This document shows, piece after piece, positions 23,718-29,774 of a stretch of DNA of 29,774 nucleotides. The number at the start of each line of letters is the position of its first letter. Position 1 is the stretch's first letter. The stretch comes from Campylobacterales bacterium (GTDB taxonomy: Bacteria; Campylobacterota; Campylobacteria; Campylobacterales; QNZT01). The translations under genes and the position numbers were made by a program. A model generated the notes under the pieces. That model saw nothing but the letters and a program-made list of their open reading frames with translations, did not search any database and was not told where the DNA came from. The DNA lies in the NCBI GenBank assembly GCA_027081495.1, contig JALWKJ010000254.1, forward strand, positions 1 through 29,774. Direction: 5' to 3'.

Positions 23718-24932
23718 CTACTTTTTCTTCTCTAAGATTGTAATAATCGGCAAAGCGATCCAAAGCCCGATGAATGTCCAAGCCGCAATGCCTCCTATTG
23801 TATTAAAAACGCCTTGTGGAGGAAGTTTACCCATCACCGTCAATGTTATCATATCGATAAGCATAACCCAAAACCAAATCGCGAAAAGTCCTCTTCTGTT
23901 TGCCGGAGCGACATTTGGACTCCTATCAAGAAACGGCAATAGGAAAAATGCTATTTGAGCGAACCCAAAAGCTATAAGACCGGGATCTTTAGGGAAAGGT
24001 CTTAATATCTCATAGCTCCATAAGAAATACCACTCGGGATAGATATGCGGAGGAGTTTTAAGTCCGTCTGCCGGATCGAAGTTAACCGGATCCATCGCAA
24101 ATTCGTAATGATAAAATACCAGATAGAAGAAAAATATCAAAAACACGCCCAGAACAAAAATATCCTTACTTAAAAAATCCCACTGAAAACGAATTACTTT
24201 CGCATTTTTCGTATCACCCGCCAAATATCTTTTAGATTCGGCTTCAAAATCGATCTCTTCACCGTCTTGATTGTTGACATGAGGAATTCTAAGAGCTCCG
24301 AAGTGAAGACCGATAAGAGCCAATATCGCAAGAGGCATCAATAAAACATGAAGCATAAAAAATCTTGTTAAAAAGGCGTCCCCGGGAACATAGTCTCCCC
24401 TGATCCATTCGACTATACCGTTAAGTTCAAGCGATCCCGCGCTAAAAAGGTTGGTAATAACCATACCGGCCCAGTAACTCATTTGACCCCAAGGCAGCAT
24501 ATACCCTGAAAAAGCTTCGCCGGAAAATGTTACAAAAAGTAACATACCTGAAAGCCATATCATTTCGCGACCTTGCTTATAAGATCCATAGTAAATCGCC
24601 GTAAACATATGTATATATATAACCAAGAATATTACGGACGCCGCAACACCGTGAATGTGTCTCCACAGCCAACCGTAACCGACTTCACTCATAATAGTAT
24701 AGTTAACCGAATCAAACGCCAGATTTACATCCGGCTTATAATACATCAACAAAAATATACCCGAAATCAGCAATAACCCGAAAGTTACCGCCAATACCAT
24801 ACCCATCGCCCATAAAAAGTTGATATTTTTAGGGATCCAGTACTCAGTCGCCATCACTCTTTTGATAGTATCTATCGCGAGGCGCTGGTTCAGCCAATCA
24901 TGTATGCTTGTCGCTTTTTCAAAATGTGCCAT
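23718..24932 (-). CDS. petB: Cytochrome b of the bc1 complex
   Basis: A polytopic subunit with two b hemes and the quinol sites. The heme-ligand histidines are in WRHIHGVAASVIFLVIYIHMF (helix B) and in FFMLHVLLMPLAILALIGLHF (helix D). The Qo-site motif PEWY is present in YPEWYFLWSYEILRPFP. The 404 aa span a full-length cytochrome b with both N- and C-terminal parts fused, not the split b6/subunit IV form. It sits between the Rieske and cytochrome c genes. Confidence 0.97.
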   Translation of the reverse strand: MAHFEKATSIHDWLNQRLAIDTIKRVMATEYWIPKNINFLWAMGMVLAVTFGLLLISGIFLLMYYKPDVNLAFDSVNYTIMSEVGYGWLWRHIHGVAASVIFLVIYIHMFTAIYYGSYKQGREMIWLSGMLLFVTFSGEAFSGYMLPWGQMSYWAGMVITNLFSAGSLELNGIVEWIRGDYVPGDAFLTRFFMLHVLLMPLAILALIGLHFGALRIPHVNNQDGEEIDFEAESKRYLAGDTKNAKVIRFQWDFLSKDIFVLGVFLIFFFYLVFYHYEFAMDPVNFDPADGLKTPPHIYPEWYFLWSYEILRPFPKDPGLIAFGFAQIAFFLLPFLDRSPNVAPANRRGLFAIWFWVMLIDMITLTVMGKLPPQGVFNTIGGIAAWTFIGLWIALPIITILEKKK

Positions 24933-24942
24933 TATGCCTCCT

Positions 24943-25452
24943 TTATGCGATTAAATTTTTAGATTTTAGTTCCTGATATTCAGGACCTTCTTCACCCAAC
25001 ACAAGCTTGGTTCCATCTATCTTAAACGGAGGAATTACAAGCGGTTTTTGCGGCGGCGCCTTCAAAACTTCGCCGCTTGTACCAAACTGTCCGCCATGAC
25101 AAGCACATATAAACTTATGCTGATCGGGATAATATGCGGGGATACAACCAAGATGGGTACAAAGCCCGATTGCGACGAAATATCTCGTACCGTCAACCAC
25201 CACATCTCTCTCGTTTGTCTTCATATCCGCACCCTTTTTAAGAATAAATATAGGCTTGCCCCTCCACTTTTCGATAGTTACCTGATTCTCCTGCATTTGC
25301 GTTAAATCAACTACGGTAAATCCGGCCGCTTTAACACTTGGAAGGGGATCCCAGGTTTTTTTAGCAGCACCTAATGCAGCAATACCGCCTATCGCGGTAA
25401 AGCCGCCTAGCGCCATACCAAGAAAGTCTCTTCTCTCTTTTTCGACTGCCAT
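24943..25452 (-). CDS. petA: Rieske iron-sulfur protein of the bc1 complex
   Basis: A twin-arginine signal and anchor (ERRDFLGMALGGF, about 6-30) is followed by a Rieske domain with C98-T-H100-L-G-C103 and C116-A-C118-H119. Ligands of the [2Fe-2S] cluster are C98, H100, C116 and H119, with C103-C118 as the disulfide. The length is 169 aa. It is the first gene of petABC, behind a promoter with a Crp/Fnr-type box nearly identical to that of nosZ. In W. succinogenes a Rieske/bc complex is required for clade II N2O respiration. Confidence 0.97.
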   Translation of the reverse strand: MAVEKERRDFLGMALGGFTAIGGIAALGAAKKTWDPLPSVKAAGFTVVDLTQMQENQVTIEKWRGKPIFILKKGADMKTNERDVVVDGTRYFVAIGLCTHLGCIPAYYPDQHKFICACHGGQFGTSGEVLKAPPQKPLVIPPFKIDGTKLVLGEEGPEYQELKSKNLIA

Positions 25453-25481
25453 GCACTCTCCTCATAAAAATTTAACCACTT

Positions 25482-25523
25482 ATTATAGCTATTTATGAGT
25501 TAATTTTTATTGATATAACGCAA
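25482..25523 (-). promoter_or_regulatory. petABC promoter with Crp/Fnr-type box
   Basis: Read on the minus strand, TTGCGTTATATCAA (25523-25510) is followed after exactly 22 nt by TATAAT (25487-25482). A start near 25475 puts the box at -41.5. The box shares 12 of 14 bases with the nosZ box, including TTATATCAA in one block, and the spacer has the same length. It has two mismatches to the FNR consensus. Confidence 0.65.
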
Positions 25524-25570
25524 TTTTATAATATTTTTTTAAAAAAGGTTTCAATATTTTATATTTAACT

Positions 25571-27439
25571 TTATTTTTTCTTTTGATCCATACGAATATA
25601 AATATGTAAAATATCTATAGCCGCCGGCGTAACGCCGCTGATTTGACTTGCTGCAAATAGGGTTGGAGGATTGAAAAGATTTAATTTCTCAACTATTTCA
25701 TTGCTTAAACCCGAAACTTTCGTAAAATCAAAATCTTTTGGGATCTTTATATTTATCATGTTTTTCATCCTCTCAATTTGAATTTGCTGTTTTTTTATAT
25801 AAGATTCATATTTTGCTTCCGTTAAAATCTGCTCTTTAGTATCGATCGGGATATCCGCAAACCGAGGAAAAAAACGATCAAATTTATCGATATTGAAATT
25901 TTTTCTTGCCGCTATCCTGATAAGCGGCGACTTGTCGGTAACGGGAGCTTCATCTATAAGCGCGAGCTTTTGAGCGTTTTGTTTTGAAGGGGTTATAAAA
26001 TTTGTCGTTAAATATTCTAAAACTTCTTTTATCTTCTCTTTTTTTCTACAAACCTTCTCATAAAATATCTCATCTATCAATCCAAACTCGTATCCATACT
26101 TAGAGAGTCTTAAATCGGCATTGTCTTCTCGAAGAAGCAATCTATACTCGGCTCTTGAAGTAAACATTCTATAAGGCTCTTTTGTCCCTTTCGTTACAAG
26201 ATCGTCTATCAAAACTCCGATATAAGCTTCGTCTCTGCGAAGTATAAAAGGCTCTTTTTTATCTATTGACAAAACGGCGTTTATCCCGGCCATCAATCCC
26301 TGCGCCGCCGCCTCTTCATAGCCGGTGGTACCGTTGATCTGTCCGGCGCAATAAAGACCTTTGATTTTTTTTGTCTCCAACGAGTGAGTTAGCTGAGTCG
26401 GATAAACGAAATCATACTCTATCGCGTAACCGTAACGAACGATTTTCGCATCTTCCAACCCCTTTATGGAACGAACCATTTCAAGCTGAGTATCCGGAGG
26501 AAGAGATGTGGATAATCCGTTTATATAATATTCCGTAGCTTTTTCGCTTTGAGGCTCTATAAATAGATGATGCCTCTCTTTTTGACTAAAGCGATCTATT
26601 TTATCCTCAATGCTTGGACAGTATCTAGGGCCGATGCCTTCGATCTGTCCGGTAAAAAGGGGCGCGCGGTGAAAATTATCGGAAATGATTTTATGGGTAT
26701 TTTTGTTTGTAAACGCGATAAAACATGGAAGCTGCTTTAGCACAAAATTCTCTTTTTTTGTATGAAAACTAAAAGGTATAGGATTTTCATCGCCATCTTG
26801 AATCTCCAAAACCGAAAAATCTATACTTTTGGCGTCGATTCTGGGACAAGTTCCGGTTTTGAGTCTTCCAAGCTTTATATCATGCGCTTTTAAAGAATCG
26901 CTTAAAGCGTTTGAAGCAAACTCCCCTACCCGTCCGGCCTCCTTTTTATACTCGCCTATATGAATAAGTCCCTTTAGAAATGTCCCGGCTGTTATAATCG
27001 CTTTTTTGCAGTTATAAATATGCCCGAGATCGGTTTTTATACCGTATATCTCGCCGTTTTTGACGATTAATTCTTGGGCGGTTTCTTGTTTGACGGTAAG
27101 ATTTTTCGCACTCAAACATCTCTCTCTCATATAGATCGCGTATTTATCCATATCGATTTGAGCTCTACTTCCTCGAACCGCCGGACCTTTTGAAGCGTTT
27201 AATATACGAAACTGAAGCCCCACGGCATCGGTACATTTTGCCATTTCGCCCCCAAGAGCGTCAATCTCTTTTACGAGATGACCTTTCGCAAGTCCTCCGA
27301 TCGCGGGATTGCAACTTGTAGCCCCTATTCTCTCCGCAAGCATAGTGAGAAGAAGCGTATTTTTCCCCATTTTCGCACATGATAGAGAAGCTTCTATACC
27401 GGCATGTCCCGCGCCTATAACAATTACATCGTATTTCAT
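25571..27439 (-). CDS. mnmG: tRNA uridine 5-carboxymethylaminomethyl modification enzyme MnmG
   Basis: An FAD protein that, with MnmE, modifies U34 in tRNAs. The N-terminal dinucleotide-binding motif is GAGHAGIEAS (about 8-17). The conserved NPAIGG, GTFLKG, GRLKTGTCPRID and CAGQINGTTGYEEAAAQG segments follow, and the C-terminal helical domain ends with SGVTPAAIDILHIY. The length of 622 aa is normal. It starts behind AAGGA and is divergent from ribE. The 118 nt between its stop and petA hold no clear terminator apart from A/T palindromes, so some read-through from mnmG upstream into petABC is possible. Confidence 0.98.
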   Translation of the reverse strand: MKYDVIVIGAGHAGIEASLSCAKMGKNTLLLTMLAERIGATSCNPAIGGLAKGHLVKEIDALGGEMAKCTDAVGLQFRILNASKGPAVRGSRAQIDMDKYAIYMRERCLSAKNLTVKQETAQELIVKNGEIYGIKTDLGHIYNCKKAIITAGTFLKGLIHIGEYKKEAGRVGEFASNALSDSLKAHDIKLGRLKTGTCPRIDAKSIDFSVLEIQDGDENPIPFSFHTKKENFVLKQLPCFIAFTNKNTHKIISDNFHRAPLFTGQIEGIGPRYCPSIEDKIDRFSQKERHHLFIEPQSEKATEYYINGLSTSLPPDTQLEMVRSIKGLEDAKIVRYGYAIEYDFVYPTQLTHSLETKKIKGLYCAGQINGTTGYEEAAAQGLMAGINAVLSIDKKEPFILRRDEAYIGVLIDDLVTKGTKEPYRMFTSRAEYRLLLREDNADLRLSKYGYEFGLIDEIFYEKVCRKKEKIKEVLEYLTTNFITPSKQNAQKLALIDEAPVTDKSPLIRIAARKNFNIDKFDRFFPRFADIPIDTKEQILTEAKYESYIKKQQIQIERMKNMINIKIPKDFDFTKVSGLSNEIVEKLNLFNPPTLFAASQISGVTPAAIDILHIYIRMDQKKK

Positions 27440-27466
27440 TAAATATATCCTTTTTAAACTATCATG

Positions 27467-27472
27467 ATTATA
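27467..27472 (-). promoter_or_regulatory. Predicted -10 of mnmG
   Basis: TATAAT on the minus strand, 28 nt before the mnmG start and divergent from the ribE promoter. There is no obvious -35, which is common in Campylobacterota. Confidence 0.5.
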
Positions 27473-27484
27473 ACAAACTATTGG

Positions 27485-27517
27485 TATAATTTATTATCAC
27501 CGCACCAACTAAATATT
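27485..27517 (+). promoter_or_regulatory. ribE promoter and leader element shared with the symporter gene
   Basis: TATAAT (27485-27490) is followed directly by TTATTATCACCGCACC and then AACTAAATATT. The same order (TTATTA, CCGCACCAA, TAAATATT) occurs after the -10 of the symporter gene. An AAAGGA ribosome site follows at 27527-27532. I see no FMN riboswitch. Confidence 0.5.
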
Positions 27518-27536
27518 TCGTATAAAAGGAATCTGG

Positions 27537-28145
27537 ATGTTTACGGGTCTGATTCGAAAAACGGCTTATGTCAAAAATCTAAAAGGCGATTTTTTAACGC
27601 TTAAAAGCGACTATAGACCTAAAATAGGAGATTCTATCGCAGTAAACGGAATCTGTCTTACGGTCGTAAAAAAAGATACCGATTCTTTTACGGTAGAAAT
27701 ATCGCCCGAAACAAAAAACAAAGTCGCGTTTGAAAATCTCAAAGGAGAAGTTCATATGGAACCGGCTATGAAACTTGACGATAGACTTGAAGGGCATATC
27801 GTCCAAGGGCATATCGACACCGTCGGAGTGATTATAAAAATCGTAAAATTATCAAACGCTACGGACTTTTATATAAAAATACCTAAAAACTATATAAAAT
27901 TCGTCATACCCAAAGGAAGTGTAGCGATCGACGGTATAAGTTTGACCGTTAACGATGTTATAGACGATACCTTTAGAATAACTATCATCCCGCACACTTT
28001 TAAGAATACTCTTTTCTCCAAATACAAACAAAACTCGAAAGTAAATATTGAAACCGATATGTTTGCGAGATATCTTTACCATATGTTCGGCACAAAAAAT
28101 TCCGTTACTTGGCAAGATATAGACTCCATTATGGCAAGCTATTGA
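27537..28145 (+). CDS. ribE: Riboflavin synthase, alpha subunit
   Basis: Dismutates two 6,7-dimethyl-8-ribityllumazine molecules into riboflavin. The protein has the expected internal duplication of two lumazine-binding barrels. The first starts MFTGLI and contains DSIAVNGICLTV; the second starts LEGHIVQGHIDTVG and contains GSVAIDGISLTVNDV. The 202-aa length is normal. AAAGGA lies 5 nt before the ATG. The stop overlaps the pgeF start by one base (TGATG), so the two are coupled. The gene is also called ribC in some genera. Confidence 0.97.
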   Translation: MFTGLIRKTAYVKNLKGDFLTLKSDYRPKIGDSIAVNGICLTVVKKDTDSFTVEISPETKNKVAFENLKGEVHMEPAMKLDDRLEGHIVQGHIDTVGVIIKIVKLSNATDFYIKIPKNYIKFVIPKGSVAIDGISLTVNDVIDDTFRITIIPHTFKNTLFSKYKQNSKVNIETDMFARYLYHMFGTKNSVTWQDIDSIMASY

Positions 28146-28891
28146 TGAAGTTTAAAATTTTTGAACCGTATAAAAATAAGCTTTTTTGCGAAATCACCGA
28201 TAGAAACGAAGGGGTTAGTCAAAAACCGTATAATTGGTTAAACATCGCTCTTCATGTAGGAGACAAACCAAAAAGCGTCATACAAAATCGCACTATATTG
28301 TCGCAAAAATACGATTTTCTTCTTGAAAACCTCATCTATATGGAGCAAACTCACTCAGACAACATAAAACTCATAGAACATCCGGCGCTAAATAAAATAT
28401 CTGATTGCGACGCGCTCATAACGAACAAAACAAATATCCCCTTGATGGTAATGGTCGCCGATTGCATAGCCGTTATGCTTTATGATCCAAAACAAAACGC
28501 CGTAGCGGCAATTCATGCGGGGAGAGTCGGAACATTTAAATCGATCGTTCAAAAAACGATAAATAAAATGCAAAAAGAGTTCAATTCAAAACCAAAAAAC
28601 ATTATAGCGGCTTTTAGTCCCTCTATTCACTCTTGCTGCTATGAAGTCGATAAAGATTTGGTCGATATCGTAACAAAGAGTTTTGGAGAAAAATATATTC
28701 AAACAAGAGATAAAAGCTATTTTTTGGATCTTCAAAAACTAAATTTTGATCAATTAATTCAAATAGGCGTAAAAGATGAAAATATTCAAGTTTCAGATAT
28801 TTGCAATTGCTGCGACAAAAACTATTTTTCTTATAGAAGAGAAGGAGTAACCGGTAGATTTGCCGGTTTGATAGAACTTAGAAATGGATAA
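28145..28891 (+). CDS. pgeF: Laccase-domain purine nucleoside-processing protein (YfiH/PgeF family)
   Basis: A cytoplasmic zinc protein of the multicopper-oxidase-like YfiH fold. Relatives act as purine nucleoside phosphorylase/adenosine deaminase or in peptidoglycan-precursor editing. The three metal ligands are present: His in EQTHSDN, Cys in VADCIAVM and His in AAIHAGRVG. The CCYEV motif follows. The family's usual HAGWRG reads HAGRVG here. The start is placed at ATG 28145, overlapping the ribE stop; an upstream in-frame ATG at 28109 lies inside ribE. The length is 248 aa. It overlaps flhX by 8 nt. Confidence 0.9.
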   Translation: MKFKIFEPYKNKLFCEITDRNEGVSQKPYNWLNIALHVGDKPKSVIQNRTILSQKYDFLLENLIYMEQTHSDNIKLIEHPALNKISDCDALITNKTNIPLMVMVADCIAVMLYDPKQNAVAAIHAGRVGTFKSIVQKTINKMQKEFNSKPKNIIAAFSPSIHSCCYEVDKDLVDIVTKSFGEKYIQTRDKSYFLDLQKLNFDQLIQIGVKDENIQVSDICNCCDKNYFSYRREGVTGRFAGLIELRNG

Positions 28892-29147
28892 AAAAGCGGT
28901 TGCCCTAAAGTATGAAAATCAACGCACATCCGCGCCTAAAGTCATAGCCAAGGGCAAAGGCGCGATCGCTCAAAAAATAGTCGAAAAAGCCGATGAATAT
29001 GAAATACCTATTTTTCAAAACGAGGCGCTCGCAAACTCTTTGATGGAAATAGAACTTGACGAACAGATACCGCCAAGACTATATAAAGCGATTGCCGAAG
29101 TTTTCGTCTGGCTGATGAAGAGTGAAAAGAAGGCTCAACTTAGTTAG
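28884..29147 (+). CDS. flhX: Stand-alone FlhB C-terminal domain protein (FlhX)
   Basis: An 87-aa protein matching the cytoplasmic part of the flagellar export switch FlhB after its cleavage site: AVALKYENQRTSAPKVIAKG, then EIPIFQNEALANSLMEIELDEQIPPRLYKAIAEVF. It has no membrane helices and no NPTH cleavage motif. In Campylobacter and Helicobacter such FlhX proteins can stand in for the C-terminal fragment of FlhB in flagellar export. It overlaps pgeF by 8 nt, so it is the third gene of a ribE-pgeF-flhX unit with no other flagellar gene nearby. Confidence 0.88.
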   Translation: MDKKAVALKYENQRTSAPKVIAKGKGAIAQKIVEKADEYEIPIFQNEALANSLMEIELDEQIPPRLYKAIAEVFVWLMKSEKKAQLS

Positions 29148-29164
29148 TGCGGTAATAAAAAAAA

Positions 29165-29774
29165 TTAACTGTTTTTAAGAAGTACGGGATCGGCTCTATC
29201 TATAAAATATCCTTGCGCATAATCTATACCGAGAGATTTTACTTTATCGAAAATCGCCTGCGACGAGACAAATTCCGCTACCGTTTTTACATTTAACTCT
29301 TTTGCCATCGATATGATGGTTCTTGTCATGATTTCGCTATTTTTATCTTTTATAATATTTTTTATCAAAGAGCCGTCTATTTTAATATAGTCCGCTTCAA
29401 GAGCCAAAAGTTGTTCGAAATTTGAAAATCCGCTTCCAAAATCGTCTATCGCTATTTTACAGCCGTAACTTTTTACTTTTTTTATAAAGTTTTTTACTTT
29501 TATCTCTCCATTAATCGATTCGCTTTCAATAATTTCAAAAGTTATATAATTTCCAAAATTATGTTTTTTAAGATTTCTTAAAATAAACTGTGAAACGCGC
29601 GGTTCAAGTATATCCTCTGTACTTATATTGATCGTTATCGGGTATTTGACGCTCAAAAGTTGTTCAAAACATTTTTTTATCATAGCTCTTGAAAGCTCGG
29701 TATAGATTTTAGATTTTTTTGCGATATCCATAAATTCGCCGGGAGTCGCATAAGAGTTATCTTCGCGCCTTATT
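29165..29774 (-). CDS. EAL-domain cyclic-di-GMP phosphodiesterase, 5' part outside the window
   Basis: The frame stays open to the right edge (SYATPGEF continues upstream of the internal ATG at 29731), so that ATG is not the true start. About 203 codons of the C-terminal part are present. The visible catalytic and metal residues of the EAL family are intact: ITINIS (Asn), FEIIESE (Glu), IAIDDFGSGFSN (the aspartate pair), YIKIDGS (Lys), TVAEFV (Glu) and YAQGYFI (Gln). The EAL signature itself would lie off the edge. It should hydrolyse c-di-GMP and is probably a larger protein with sensor or GGDEF domains upstream, which cannot be seen. It is convergent with flhX. Confidence 0.93.
   Translation of the reverse strand, partial: IRREDNSYATPGEFMDIAKKSKIYTELSRAMIKKCFEQLLSVKYPITINISTEDILEPRVSQFILRNLKKHNFGNYITFEIIESESINGEIKVKNFIKKVKSYGCKIAIDDFGSGFSNFEQLLALEADYIKIDGSLIKNIIKDKNSEIMTRTIISMAKELNVKTVAEFVSSQAIFDKVKSLGIDYAQGYFIDRADPVLLKNS

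Noticed and set aside
27440..27536. FMN riboswitch before ribE
   Set aside because: The 97-nt divergent region is too short and has none of the conserved RFN-element helices.
29165..29731. Complete 188-aa EAL protein starting at 29731
   Set aside because: The reading frame continues upstream to the window edge with family-like sequence (SYATPGEF), so the ATG is internal and the gene is only partly seen.

Overview
The window looks like a chromosomal segment from a Campylobacterota (epsilonproteobacterial) organism related to Sulfurimonas, Sulfurovum, Wolinella or Arcobacter. The base composition is AT-rich. The markers are a clade II NosZ with a fused C-terminal cytochrome c, a nosBDGC1C2HF-type accessory operon, a bc1 complex with a di-heme c-type subunit, an Aer/CetB-type PAS protein, a stand-alone FlhB C-terminal domain (FlhX) and a close relative of the Arcobacter butzleri sodium channel NavAb. 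I see no transposase, phage gene, integrase or CRISPR array.

Layout. Positions 1-188 have no certain gene but hold two adjacent hairpins that could belong to a minus-strand transcript. 189-1541 is a minus-strand dicarboxylate/amino-acid:cation symporter. 1748-2773 is a periplasmic di-heme cytochrome c peroxidase. 2933-13414 is a complete N2O respiration locus: nosZ behind its own promoter, a hairpin, then nosB, nosD, nosG, nosC1, nosC2, nosH, nosF, nosL, nosY, a second NosL-like gene and a PAS gene, nearly all overlapping or within 20 nt. A DUF3817 membrane protein and the NavAb-like channel follow, then tRNA-Phe, murD and mraY on the minus strand. The plus strand then carries gpmI, fabG, acpP, fabF, accA and a secreted protein of unknown function. 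22775-25452 is petA-petB-petC (minus), then mnmG (minus). The window ends with ribE, pgeF and flhX (plus) and the 3' part of an EAL-domain gene that runs off the right edge.

How the genes work together. Quinol oxidised by the bc1 complex, or through the NosG/NosH membrane module, can send electrons via the c-type cytochromes NosC1 and NosC2 to NosZ, which reduces N2O to N2. NosD, NosF, NosY and NosL supply the copper centres. The di-heme peroxidase is another periplasmic acceptor for the same cytochrome pool.

The most notable regulatory observation is that nosZ and petA, 22 kb apart, carry nearly the same Crp/Fnr-type box (TTGACTTATATCAA and TTGCGTTATATCAA). Each box lies exactly 22 nt from a -10 hexamer, so it would be centred at -41.5. 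The sequence therefore suggests co-activation of N2O reductase and the bc1 complex. Other points for a second look are the CetB-like PAS gene at the end of the nos operon, a NosL paralogue without the CxxC copper motif, a shared 5' element in front of the symporter and ribE, and a short ORF overlapping the gpmI start.
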